Part shown: one piece after another, positions 1 to 7,328 of the stretch
How positions within the stretch are numbered: position 1 is the stretch's first letter
Layout of the letters: every line of letters starts with the position of its first letter
Notes under the pieces: generated by a model
Database searches by the model: none
Seen by the model: only the letters and a program-made list of their open reading frames with translations
What the model was told of the DNA's origin: nothing
Translations under genes and position numbers: made by a program
Source of the DNA: an uncultured beta proteobacterium
GTDB lineage: Bacteria > Pseudomonadota > Gammaproteobacteria > Burkholderiales > Rhodocyclaceae
Direction: 5' to 3'
Length of the DNA stretch: 13,472 nt
Assembly: GCA_903917505.1 (NCBI GenBank)
Contig: CAIXAY010000084.1
Location: 1-13,472 of the forward strand

Positions 1-2
1 CG

Positions 3-938
3 ATCGCCTTCGGCGACAACTGGCAGGGCTATCCGATCGTCGGAACGATCGCCGAGTTCGCCAGCCGCGGCGGCACGCTGGCGCCGGCCGAGGGCCGCCT
101 GTTCGCGCAGCGCGGCGAAGCGGTCATCGGCGCCGCCGTGAAGCTGCCGCTCGGGGCGATACTCAGCCCGCAGCACGGCCTGCATCATGACGACGATGAA
201 AATGGGCAACATCCCGACACGCTGCACACCTCATTGCATTACACGGTCGTCGGCCGCCTTCCGGCGCGCCACAACATCTGGGATCGCGCCATCCTCGTCC
301 CGGTCGAGGATGTATGGGCCGTGCATGGCTTGCCCGACGGACACGCCGCCGGCGCGAATTCCGGCAATTCGCGCATCGGGCCGCCCTGGGATGCGGCTCG
401 CTTGCCCGGCGTGCCGGCGATCGCCGTCAAGCCCGATTCGATCTCGGCGGCTTACCAGCTGCGCGCGCAATTGCGTACGCCGCGGTCCGTCGCGCTGTTC
501 CCCGCCGAGGTGCTCAACGACTTGTATTTGACGCTCGGCAATGTGCGCGACCTGATGACCCTACTCGCGCTGGCCACGCAGGTCCTCGTCGTCGCTGCCG
601 TGCTGATGGCCTTGCTCGTCGGCTTCCTGGCGCGCGCCCGCCAATTCGCCGTGCTGCGCGCGATTGGCGCGAGTCGCGGCTACGTCTTCTGTGTCGTCTG
701 GGTCGAGGTGGTCTTGCTGATCGCCGCCGGCGCCGTGCTGGGCCTGCTGCTCGGGTTCGCGGCCTCCGCCGCATTGTCCGCCTGGCTGGCGGCGCAGACG
801 GGTTTCACCATGCCGGTCAGCGTCGGCGGCGCCGAGTTCGCGCTGCTCGGCGGCCTGTTGCTCGCCGGCGGCCTCATCGCGGCGCTGCCGGCCTGGCTGG
901 CGTTCCGGCGATCGATTGCCGAAGGCCTCTGCGCCTAG
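3..938 (+). CDS. ABC transporter permease, FtsX/MacB type, 5'-truncated by the window edge
   Basis: The reading frame is open from base 3 and ends at TAG 936-938; the N-terminus and first membrane helix lie outside the window. The visible protein begins in the extracytoplasmic MacB-like core domain and ends with three hydrophobic segments (roughly bases 555-632, 690-785 and 830-900) typical of the C-terminal FtsX domain. Between the first two is the family hallmark, an AVLRAIGAS segment near 648-674, which contacts the ATPase partner. Such permeases work as dimers with a LolD/MacB-type ATPase in lipoprotein, peptide or metal-linked transport. Unusually, the core domain has a His/Asp-rich insert (bases 174-240, HHDDDEN followed by spaced histidines), which looks metal-binding. 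Similar permeases occur in zinc-linked ZrgA-type operons, so a zinc role is possible but inferred. The ATPase gene should lie upstream, outside the window. Confidence 0.85.
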   Translation: MAFGDNWQGYPIVGTIAEFASRGGTLAPAEGRLFAQRGEAVIGAAVKLPLGAILSPQHGLHHDDDENGQHPDTLHTSLHYTVVGRLPARHNIWDRAILVPVEDVWAVHGLPDGHAAGANSGNSRIGPPWDAARLPGVPAIAVKPDSISAAYQLRAQLRTPRSVALFPAEVLNDLYLTLGNVRDLMTLLALATQVLVVAAVLMALLVGFLARARQFAVLRAIGASRGYVFCVVWVEVVLLIAAGAVLGLLLGFAASAALSAWLAAQTGFTMPVSVGGAEFALLGGLLLAGGLIAALPAWLAFRRSIAEGLCA

Positions 939-947
939 CCGCAAGCT

Positions 948-981
948 CCTTAATCGTATTGTCACATGGCGCAACTAGACT
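948..981 (+). promoter_or_regulatory. Putative PhoB-type promoter of the HAD hydrolase gene
   Basis: Two 7-base half-sites, CCTTAAT (948-954) and TTGTCAC (959-965), lie at the 11-bp period of PhoB boxes. The second matches the CTGTCAC consensus at 6 of 7 positions; the first is weak at 4 of 7. Exactly 10 bases later comes a -10-like TAGACT (976-981). This is the same box-to-minus-10 spacing as at the much stronger pstS promoter in this window. Transcription would start at about 988, just before the ATG. The total match is modest, so the call leans on the shared geometry. Confidence 0.4.
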
Positions 982-988
982 TGCGGCC

Positions 989-1786
989 ATGCCCGCCTAC
1001 GCCAACCCGAACAAACTGGTGATCTTCGATGCCGACGGGACGATCATCGACGCTTTCCAGGCGATCGAGCAAACCTTTCTGCAGCACGGCATGGCCATCG
1101 GCGATCTCGAGCGCTTTCAGAAACGGCGTAAGCTGCTCAAGTATCTGGGCGGCCTGCGCGAGTTCCCGACCAATTTGCGCAAGCAGTTCGGCAAACAGAA
1201 CCGCAAGCGGCTATTGGCGACGCTGACCGATTTCTACCGCGACGAAGCGCTGCTTTACCCGGGCATCGCGACGCTGCTGCAGACGCTGTTCGCCGAGCCG
1301 GGCATCCATGTCGGCATCGTCACGCGCAATGTGACGGTCGAGCCCAAGGAGACCTTGACCCGCCTGTTCGCGCGTCACGGCATCGACATCGGCAACTTCG
1401 ATTATCTCGCCTGCCTTCCGCCGGGTGAAGACAAGACGCATGAACTCAGGCGGGTCCGCAAATGCCTGGCCGTCAATCCGGCGCGCAGCTACGCCTGCGG
1501 CGACGAGCACAGCGATTACCTGGCGGCGATCGGCGCCGGGATCCATCCCTTCGTCGTCGCCTATGGCTTCGAAGACCGCGAACGCCTGATCGAGGATTTC
1601 GGCGTGCCGCAAGAACTCGTTTCGGCTTCGCCCGCGGAATTCGCCGAGCGCCTGCTGCACGCGCTCGACTTGCCGGCGCAGGGCAAATCCGGCCGGGCGT
1701 TCGAACCGGTCCTGCCGTCCGATCTTGCCCTTGCGAACGGCCCCTTGCGCCCGCTCTACGAACAATTCCGTTCGGCCTTGCAGTAG
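989..1786 (+). CDS. HAD-superfamily hydrolase (phosphatase-like)
   Basis: This 265-residue protein has all four HAD motifs. Motif I is FDADGT (nucleophile D14, acid/base D16). Motif II is the Thr in GIVTRN. Motif III is the Lys in GEDKTHE. Motif IV is CGDEHSD, the Mg2+ site. The helical region between motifs I and II fits a C1-capped phosphoglycolate-phosphatase-like enzyme. A cytosolic phosphomonoesterase is the likely activity; the substrate cannot be read from sequence. ATG 989 is chosen because it is the only start before motif I with a sensible distance. It has no Shine-Dalgarno and sits 7 bases after a -10-like element, suggesting a leaderless message. The next gene starts 19 bases downstream, so the two are probably co-transcribed. 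A possible PhoB site upstream would fit phosphate scavenging. Confidence 0.85.
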   Translation: MPAYANPNKLVIFDADGTIIDAFQAIEQTFLQHGMAIGDLERFQKRRKLLKYLGGLREFPTNLRKQFGKQNRKRLLATLTDFYRDEALLYPGIATLLQTLFAEPGIHVGIVTRNVTVEPKETLTRLFARHGIDIGNFDYLACLPPGEDKTHELRRVRKCLAVNPARSYACGDEHSDYLAAIGAGIHPFVVAYGFEDRERLIEDFGVPQELVSASPAEFAERLLHALDLPAQGKSGRAFEPVLPSDLALANGPLRPLYEQFRSALQ

Positions 1787-1805
1787 AGAGGGAGCGCGGC
1801 GAAAC

Positions 1806-2411
1806 ATGAACATCGTCGTGGATGAACTTCCCAGTTTCGGCGCCGCGCATTACGTCTGCGCCGAGCCGCGCTGGATGACCCGGCTCGCCTTCGGCTTGTG
1901 CCTGCTGTTCGGATGCGCGCTGGCTTGCCTGGCCCTGTCGGCGGATGGCATCGCGGCCGTCGTCATTCTGGCGCCGGGAGTTGCCTGCGCGGTGTTGGCG
2001 GCGGCATCGCGGCCGGCACCGATTCACTATGCCGGCGATGCGCACGGACTCTATTTCCCGGCGTGCCGGCCCGCGTCCGTCCTTGGCCGGCGGCAGCCCC
2101 GGTCCTGGCTGTTCGTTCCGTGGGCCAAGGTTTCGCGCATCGGCGTTCAGCCCCTGCTTGACGACTCGGGAAGGAAGGGGGTAGTTTTGTCTTTGCGCGC
2201 CAGCGACGCGGAGCGGCAGTTGTATTTTCCGCGCGCGGTCGCGCTGGATCGGGGTGCCGCGCCGCGCGGCGATACGGATGGTTTGATTCTTGTGGGGTAT
2301 CCCGGCGCCGGCAAATCGCCGTATCAGATTGTCTCTATCCTGTGCGCTCTGCAGCGCCAGCCCGAGCAAGAGAAATACCGGATTGATTCAAGCGTGCTCA
2401 GCGTTCGCTGA
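1806..2411 (+). CDS. Hypothetical membrane protein, two helices plus a C-terminal soluble domain
   Basis: I do not recognise this 201-residue protein. ATG 1806 follows a purine-rich ribosome site (AGAGGGAG, 1787-1794), and the gene begins 19 bases after the HAD stop. A short N-terminal tail precedes two hydrophobic helices (about residues 26-45 and 48-67) joined by a tight turn, so both ends should be on the same side, probably the cytoplasm. The remainder, with WLFVPWAKVSRI (101-112) and alternating hydrophobic strands, resembles the small membrane-tethered PH-like domains seen in other bacterial proteins; that is a guess from pattern only. A Walker-A-like GYPGAGKS (164-171) has no Walker B partner and too little protein after it to form an ATPase. 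Co-transcription with the HAD gene is likely. Confidence 0.75.
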   Translation: MNIVVDELPSFGAAHYVCAEPRWMTRLAFGLCLLFGCALACLALSADGIAAVVILAPGVACAVLAAASRPAPIHYAGDAHGLYFPACRPASVLGRRQPRSWLFVPWAKVSRIGVQPLLDDSGRKGVVLSLRASDAERQLYFPRAVALDRGAAPRGDTDGLILVGYPGAGKSPYQIVSILCALQRQPEQEKYRIDSSVLSVR

Positions 2412-2444
2412 AGCATTTCTTTGGAATTTTCAAGGATGAATTGC

Positions 2445-2717
2445 ATGAAACTACGCGCACCCACCTCCGAGTACCTCGCGAAAGCAAAGCATCTGAGCCC
2501 GGAAGATACTGAACGCCTGATGGCAAGAATGCGCGGAAGGTTCAGGCGCAGAACGGAAGACCGAAGGCTGTCAGCGCTCGAGGCCATGGCTTTGCAGCTT
2601 GAATACGAGGACGAGGAACTCGCCGAATGGCGACAAAGGATGAGCGAGCTTAGGGAAGCGCAGAGGCAGCATGAGAGCGCCGCGGAACTGTCCCAAGGTG
2701 CAGGGCAAGCGCAGTAG
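2445..2717 (+). CDS. Small charged hypothetical protein
   Basis: This is a 90-residue protein of unknown function. ATG 2445 is preferred over the upstream TTG 2421 and ATG 2436, because AAGGA (2432-2436) lies at an ideal 8 bases from it. The sequence is soluble, highly charged (an RGRFRRRTEDRR stretch, then EYEDEELAEW) and should be almost wholly helical, with possible coiled-coil character in the C-terminal half. There are no cysteine clusters or membrane segments. It follows the membrane protein gene by 33 bases on the same strand and may be the last gene of the HAD operon. It converges on the chemotaxis gene, with 14 bases between the stop codons and no obvious terminator. The basic patch could bind nucleic acid or acidic lipids; nothing here decides that. 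Confidence 0.65.
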   Translation: MKLRAPTSEYLAKAKHLSPEDTERLMARMRGRFRRRTEDRRLSALEAMALQLEYEDEELAEWRQRMSELREAQRQHESAAELSQGAGQAQ

Positions 2718-2731
2718 TCCGAAAGCGCAGC

Positions 2732-4393
2732 TCAGGCAAACTTGAATTCGGCGATCCGGCTGTTCAGTTCGAGGGCCTGCCTGTTCATTTCGCTTGCCGC
2801 ATCGGCGAGACCGCCGGCGACCGCGCCGTTCTCTTCGGACATCTGCGCGATGTGTTCGATATCGGTGGCGATGGCGCGCGTGCTTTGGCTTTGCTCGCGG
2901 GTCGCCGTCGAAATATCCTCGGTGACTCCGGTGAAGCCGTCGGCGAGGCCGAGGATCCGGCCGAAAGCGTCGCTGACGTGGCGCGCCTCTTCTTCGGTCG
3001 ATTACGTCTTGTCCAGGGCATTGCCGATGCCCTGCGAAACGTCGCCGATTTCGGCGTGAATATTCGCGAGCAGGGTGCCGATCTCGCCGGTCGAACGCGC
3101 GGTTCTTTCCGACAGCTTGCGCACTTCATCGGCGACGACCGCGAAGCCGCGGCCCTGCTCGCCGGCGCGCGCCGCCTCGATGGCCGCGTTGAGCGCCAGC
3201 AGATTGGTCTGGTCGGCAATATCCTTGATCGTCTGAATCAATTCTTCGATCTTTGCCGAATGGTCGGAAAGCGCCTGCACGCGTTCGCACGACTGCCGCA
3301 GCGCGGAAGATAGCTCGACCACCATTTGCGATACCGCGGTCGTCGACGCCTCGCCTTCGCGCACGCTGTTGGCCGTCTTGGTCGCGCTCGCCGCGACGCT
3401 GCCGGCCTGGTCGGAAATCTGATCGACCGAAACCGACAATTGCTCGGCCGCCGCCGCCATCCGGCTGACCGACTCGCTTTGCGTGCTGGTCGCCGACTTC
3501 AGTTCGTGCGCCGAGGCCGAGACGCCGTCGGCGAGCTTCTTCAGGCCGTCCGATACCAGGCGCACATTGCCGAACACCGAAGCCATCGATTGCATCATGT
3601 TGTTCAGCGCCTGCCCCATGATGCCAAGATCGTTGCGCCCGATGTCGTCGAAGCGGATGGTCAGGTCGTGGTCGCTGGCCAGGCGATCGATGCCGCGTTT
3701 CAAGGCGGCAACCCCGGCGGCAATGAGCCGCGAGAGCAGGACGACGAAGACCACGGTCAGCACGCCGATGAGGGCGGAGACACCGCCGAGCAGCCACTGT
3801 CCGGCCGCGGCATCGGCGAGGATGTCCTGTTTCGCCGTCTGGCTCGCATTGCCGGCCGCGTCGGCGATCTGTTTCGTTTCGTCCTGCAGCTTATGCACGA
3901 GCTTCTTGGCGACGACGGTCAGCGCGTCGTTGGCTTCGCCGCTGGTCGCATAGGCGCCCAGCGTCGAATCGTGCAACACCTTGTGGGCGGCCGCTTCGTA
4001 ATCTTTCAGCGTTAGCTGCAGTTCGTCGATTTGCTGCTCGCGCGCCGGCAATACGGCCGTCAGGGCCGCGTATGAAGTGCGTACATCGGCGAGCGCCTTC
4101 TTCCATTTTTCCAGATACTCGTCCTGCTTCGCCGGGTCGCCGAAATTGATGACGACATCTTTTTCGTTGCGGCGCACCTCGAGCAGTTCGCTCTGGATGC
4201 GCAGGGCCAGGGCCTGCCCCTCGAGTTCGTGATTGATGATGGACGCGAAGCCGCCGGCGACCGAGTGCAGGGAAGTGACGCTGACGCCGGCGATGATCAG
4301 CAGGGCGGCCATGACCAGCAGGGCGGCCATGACCAGGCTGCCCATGGCCAGGAGCTGGGCGGAAATGCTGAAGTCACGCAAGAATCTCGACAT
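2732..4393 (-). pseudogene. Methyl-accepting chemotaxis protein interrupted by an in-frame TAA
   Basis: Read without the stop this is a normal-length 553-residue chemoreceptor. It has a cytoplasmic start, TM1 (about 11-38), a four-helix-bundle type periplasmic sensor (39-198), TM2 (200-223), a HAMP region and the signalling domain. The conserved hairpin tip is clear ([22 protein letters not shown], about 402-423). ATG 4393 has AGGA about 8 bases upstream. A TAA at 3002-3004 stops translation after residue 463 (NALDKT). The same frame continues without interruption for 89 more residues (TEEEARHVSDAFGRILG onward) to TGA at 2732-2734, and that part is recognisable as the returning helix with its methylation-type region. 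The truncated product lacks half the antiparallel coiled coil and probably cannot signal. A nonsense mutation or a base-call error are both possible. If expressed, it would couple a periplasmic or membrane signal to CheA/CheW. Confidence 0.85.
4298..4333 (-). repeat. Tandem 18-bp duplication inside the chemoreceptor TM1
   Basis: Two perfect 18-base copies lie at 4298-4315 and 4316-4333. On the coding strand they produce a repeated VMAALL hexapeptide inside the first membrane helix (residues about 21-32). The frame is kept. The copies are identical, which suggests a recent slippage event; removing one copy would give a TM1 of more usual length. Confidence 0.8.
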
Positions 4394-4440
4394 GATGATC
4401 GTCCTGAAAACCGGGTCTGTCCGGGCCAAAACACGCGTCG

Positions 4441-4472
4441 GATGGTCCCGCATCGATCGATCGATGGTCCCG
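4441..4472. promoter_or_regulatory. Palindrome with flanking direct repeats in the divergent intergenic region
   Basis: A perfect 16-base palindrome, CATCGATCGATCGATG (4451-4466), overlaps a direct repeat GATGGTCCCG at 4441-4450 and 4463-4472 (22-bp period, two helical turns). It lies 48-79 bases upstream of the chemoreceptor start and 136 or more bases before the GGDEF-EAL start. Symmetry and helical phasing are those of a dimeric operator, but no regulator is identifiable and CGAT repeats may also arise by slippage. Confidence 0.4.
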
Positions 4473-4547
4473 ACGACGCCAATAGCATAACATGACAATA
4501 GCATGGATGGCGACATTTCGCTGGCGGACCGGCGTCGGGGCGCCGCC

Positions 4548-4581
4548 GGGTCATCAGAACGTAACAGTCGTGTGCGATTCT
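4548..4581 (+). promoter_or_regulatory. Possible promoter of the GGDEF-EAL gene with a weak Pho-box-like element
   Basis: GGGTCAT (4548-4554) and ACGTAAC (4559-4565) are spaced by 11 bp and followed after 10 bases by GATTCT (4576-4581), a poor -10. The geometry equals that of the pstS promoter, but the half-sites match consensus at only 5 and 4 of 7 positions. Chance is a real alternative. If real, transcription would begin near 4588, 20 bases before the chosen ATG. Confidence 0.2.
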
Positions 4582-4607
4582 GCAATCCCGAAACAAGCGG
4601 TTCAATC

Positions 4608-6482
4608 ATGTCTGGCGGAGAAACCGGTTTAGCGATGCTCCTCGGCGATCCGCCGGGCTTGCCGCGGCCGGAAACGTCTGCAAGCGTGGCCGCAAGAAAA
4701 GTGGACCCGGACCTGAGAGACATCCACAGCGTGCCTTCGGTCAGGCAGCTGCATCAAATGGTCGCGCCGGTAACGGGCGCGACGCGTTGTTCGGACATCC
4801 TGAAACGCTTCATCGAGCAGGCCGATCTGACCGCCATTCCCGTCGTCGACGAAGCGCAAGAAGCGCACGCGCTGATCGAGCGGCACGGTTTCATCGAATA
4901 TTTCAGCCGGCCCTATTCGATCGAGCTGTTCGGCAAGAAAACCCTCGCCCAGGTCAAGGATACGGTGCCGGCGGTCAATCTCAAGCCGATCATCGTCGAT
5001 GCGCGCACCAGCATCGACGACGTCGCGGCGATCATCATCGATGCCGGAATGCAGCATATGGTCAGCGGCTTCATCGTCAGCGAAGGCGGCAAATATCTGG
5101 GCGTTGCCAAAGGCCACGATCTGCTGCACCACATCACCGAGCGCAAACAGGCCGAACTCTACTATCTCGCCCACTACGACCAGCTGACCCGCATCCCCAA
5201 TCGCATGCTGCTCAACGACCGGCTGCACATGGCCTGCCGGGAAGCCGACCGCAACGGCCGGCTGGTCGGGCTGATGTTCGTCGATCTCGACCGCTTCAAG
5301 CAATTCAACGACACCATGGGCCACCGTTTCGGCGACCTGCTGCTGCTGGCGGTGGCCGAACGCCTGACCTCCTGCATCCGCGGCAACGATACGGTTGCCC
5401 GCCTGGGCGGCGACGAGTTTGCGGTGCTGCTGCAGCAGATCGACCATGCGGGCGACGCCGAAGTCAGCGCGCATCGAATCATCGAATCGTTCCGCGAGCC
5501 GTTCAGGGTTCTCGAGCGGACGGTGTTCGTCACCGCCAGCCTGGGCATCGTCATCTATCCGCGCGACGAACGGCAGAGCGCCAATCTGCTGGCCAAGGCC
5601 GACGCGGCGATGTACGAGGCCAAGCAGAGCGGCCGCAACGTCTTTCGCGCCTATGCGCCCGGCTTGAGCATGCACTCGCTCGAGCATCTGTCGCTCGAGG
5701 CCGACCTGCGCCAGGCGATCGCCCGCGATGAGCTGGTGCTGCACTATCAGCCGCAGGTGAGCGTCGCCACCGGCGCCGTCGCCGGCGTCGAGGCGCTGGT
5801 GCGCTGGCAGCATCCGCTGCGCGGTCTGCTCTCGCCGGGCGTTTTCATCGGCATCGCCGAAGACAGCGGCCTGATCATCGAGGTCGGCAACTGGGTCTTG
5901 CGCGAGGCCTGCCGGCAGCAGCGCCGCTGGTCGCGGTGCACGGTCCCGCCGCTGCGCATGGCGGTCAATATCTCGGCCGTCCAGTTTCGCCGGGATAATT
6001 TCACCGCGATGGTCAGTGGCATCCTCAGTGAAACCGGGGTCGATCCGGCCTGCATCGAACTCGAACTCACCGAAAACATCGCCATGCACCACGCCGACGA
6101 CGTCCTCAACAAGCTGCTCGAACTCAAGGAGATCGGCGTCAAGCTGGCGATCGACGATTTCGGCACGGGTTTTTCGAGCTTGAGCTATCTGCAGCGCTTT
6201 CCCTTCGACCGCCTGAAGATCGATCAGTCCTTCGTGCGCAACATGGAAAACATCCCGGCCAACAAATCGATCGTGCAGGCCATCGTCGCCCTGGCCAGGA
6301 GCCTCTCGCTCGAAGTCGTCGCCGAAGGCGTCGAGACCGCGGCCGAGTGCCTGCAGACCAGCGCCTGCGCCTGCGACGAGATGCAAGGTTATTTCCATGC
6401 CCGGCCGATGCCTGCCGACGAACTGGTGCGCTGGCTCACGGCGCGGACCGCGCGCGGCTTGGGCTGCCTGCCGGCGCGATGA
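4608..6482 (+). CDS. CBS-GGDEF-EAL cyclic-di-GMP turnover protein
   Basis: This is a 624-residue cytosolic protein with no membrane segment. The N-terminal part has the pattern of a CBS pair (about 60-185; note AIPVVDE, then [20 protein letters not shown]), a possible nucleotide or ligand sensor. The diguanylate cyclase domain has an intact GGDEF (267-271) and an RxxD inhibitory site five residues before it (RGND, 258-261). The EAL domain keeps EALVRW (from 395), the ELTEN glutamate, DDFGTG (516-521) and AEGVET, so phosphodiesterase activity is expected. Both domains look competent; which one dominates cannot be told. ATG 4608 is chosen over an in-frame start at 4503 because that would overlap a candidate promoter; the ribosome site is weak and ATG 4635 is an alternative. 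The gene diverges from the chemoreceptor and ends 60 bases before the metallophosphoesterase start. Confidence 0.9.
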   Translation: MSGGETGLAMLLGDPPGLPRPETSASVAARKVDPDLRDIHSVPSVRQLHQMVAPVTGATRCSDILKRFIEQADLTAIPVVDEAQEAHALIERHGFIEYFSRPYSIELFGKKTLAQVKDTVPAVNLKPIIVDARTSIDDVAAIIIDAGMQHMVSGFIVSEGGKYLGVAKGHDLLHHITERKQAELYYLAHYDQLTRIPNRMLLNDRLHMACREADRNGRLVGLMFVDLDRFKQFNDTMGHRFGDLLLLAVAERLTSCIRGNDTVARLGGDEFAVLLQQIDHAGDAEVSAHRIIESFREPFRVLERTVFVTASLGIVIYPRDERQSANLLAKADAAMYEAKQSGRNVFRAYAPGLSMHSLEHLSLEADLRQAIARDELVLHYQPQVSVATGAVAGVEALVRWQHPLRGLLSPGVFIGIAEDSGLIIEVGNWVLREACRQQRRWSRCTVPPLRMAVNISAVQFRRDNFTAMVSGILSETGVDPACIELELTENIAMHHADDVLNKLLELKEIGVKLAIDDFGTGFSSLSYLQRFPFDRLKIDQSFVRNMENIPANKSIVQAIVALARSLSLEVVAEGVETAAECLQTSACACDEMQGYFHARPMPADELVRWLTARTARGLGCLPAR

Positions 6483-6490
6483 AATTAAAA

Positions 6491-6535
6491 ACGTAACAGG
6501 AACGACACGGCAAGGAAACGATCGCACGCCAGAAT
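6491..6535 (+). promoter_or_regulatory. Putative PhoB-type promoter of the metallophosphoesterase-glycosyltransferase-dgkA operon
   Basis: Three 7-base units at an exact 11-bp period, ACGTAAC (6491-6497), ACGACAC (6502-6508) and AGGAAAC (6513-6519), are followed after 10 bases by CAGAAT (6530-6535). The pstS promoter has the same plan: three units at 11-bp spacing, 10 bases, then TAGAAT. Both -10 elements continue as AGAATCG. Individual half-sites match the PhoB consensus at only 3 or 4 of 7 positions, so the support is the periodicity and the parallel with pstS. Predicted transcription start is about 6542, one base before the ATG. Confidence 0.5.
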
Positions 6536-6542
6536 CGCGGCG

Positions 6543-7328
6543 ATGCAAAAAGTGCGTTCAATCTTCGTTTCCGACATTCACCTCGGCACCCGCGCCTGCC
6601 AGGCCGAGCGCCTGCTCGAATTCATGCGCAGCTACAGCGCCGAGAACGTGTTCCTGGTCGGCGACATCGTCGATTTCTGGGCGATGCGCCGCGGCATCGT
6701 GTGGACCACGGCGCAAAACACCTTTGTCCAGAAGATCCTGCGCCGGGCGCGGCACGGCGAGCGCGTGGTCTTCATCCCGGGCAATCACGACGAAGCCTTG
6801 CGCGATTATCTGGGCATCGCTTTCGGCGACATCGAGGTCGTCGGCGAATACGTGCATGAGCTTGCCGACGGACGCCGCTTTCTGCTGCTGCACGGCGACG
6901 AGTTCGACCAGATCACGCGCCATCACCGCTGGCTGGCGCTGCTTGGCGATTTCACGTACGACGTCCTGGTGCGGCTCAATGCGATCCTCTCCTTCGTCCG
7001 CCGCCGCTTCGGCATGAACTGCTACTGGTCGCTCGCCGGCTACGCCAAGCGGCGCGTCAAGCGCGCCCTGCAGTTCATTTTCGACTTCGAGGACAGCGCC
7101 ATCCGCGCGGCGCGCCAGCGCGGCCTCGACGGCATCATTTGCGGCCATATCCACAGCGCCGTCATTCGCCAAGCCGACGGCATCGCTTACGTGAATTGCG
7201 GCGACTGGGTCGACAGTTGCACGGCGATCGTCGAGCACTTCGACGGCCGGCTCGAATTGGTCGCCTGGGGCGCCAGTCAGCCGGTCGTTTTCAATGTATC
7301 CGAGGAGGATTTGGCATGCGAGTCGTAA
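6543..7328 (+). CDS. PlcP/LpxH-type metallophosphoesterase, possible phospholipase C of lipid remodelling
   Basis: This 261-residue calcineurin-like phosphoesterase keeps every metal-site motif: SDIHLG (D11, H13), GDIVD (40-44), GNHDE (80-84), LLHGDEFD (H117) and CGHIHS (200-203). No signal peptide is present, so it should act at the inner face of the cytoplasmic membrane. Automatic annotation would be UDP-2,3-diacylglucosamine diphosphatase (LpxH-like). The same family includes rhizobial PlcP, a phospholipase C that frees diacylglycerol from phospholipids under phosphate limitation. I favour the PlcP role because the gene overlaps a diacylglycerol-glucosyltransferase-like gene by 13 bases, is followed by dgkA, and has a Pho-like promoter. 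That is inference from context. ATG 6543 lacks a Shine-Dalgarno and lies 7 bases after the proposed -10. Canonical lpxH elsewhere in the genome would strengthen this reading. Confidence 0.85.
   Translation: MQKVRSIFVSDIHLGTRACQAERLLEFMRSYSAENVFLVGDIVDFWAMRRGIVWTTAQNTFVQKILRRARHGERVVFIPGNHDEALRDYLGIAFGDIEVVGEYVHELADGRRFLLLHGDEFDQITRHHRWLALLGDFTYDVLVRLNAILSFVRRRFGMNCYWSLAGYAKRRVKRALQFIFDFEDSAIRAARQRGLDGIICGHIHSAVIRQADGIAYVNCGDWVDSCTAIVEHFDGRLELVAWGASQPVVFNVSEEDLACES

Noticed and set aside
314..988. Open frame upstream of, and continuous with, the HAD gene, overlapping the permease
   Set aside because: Arg/Ala-rich translation typical of an out-of-frame reading of high-GC coding DNA; the true HAD start is at 989.
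2295..2318. Walker-A-like GYPGAGKS in the membrane protein at 1806
   Set aside because: Only about 30 residues follow, there is no Walker B, and the rest of the protein is not an NTPase fold; probably coincidence.
2398..2420. Hairpin TCAGC/GCTGA overlapping the stop of the 1806 gene, followed by a T-rich stretch
   Set aside because: The stem is only 5 bp and the T-rich run is interrupted and offset; too weak for a terminator, and the next gene is close behind.
4492..4509. Minus-strand Pho-like pair CATCCAT and TTGTCAT upstream of the chemoreceptor
   Set aside because: It scores about 10 of 14 but no -10-like hexamer follows at 10 bases (TGGCGT there). It shows that such partial matches can occur by chance, and it lowers confidence in the weaker boxes.
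4629..6548. Long minus-strand open frame of 639 codons antisense to the GGDEF-EAL gene
   Set aside because: It mirrors the codon structure of the sense gene in GC-rich DNA, has no recognisable domain, and the sense strand carries all catalytic motifs.
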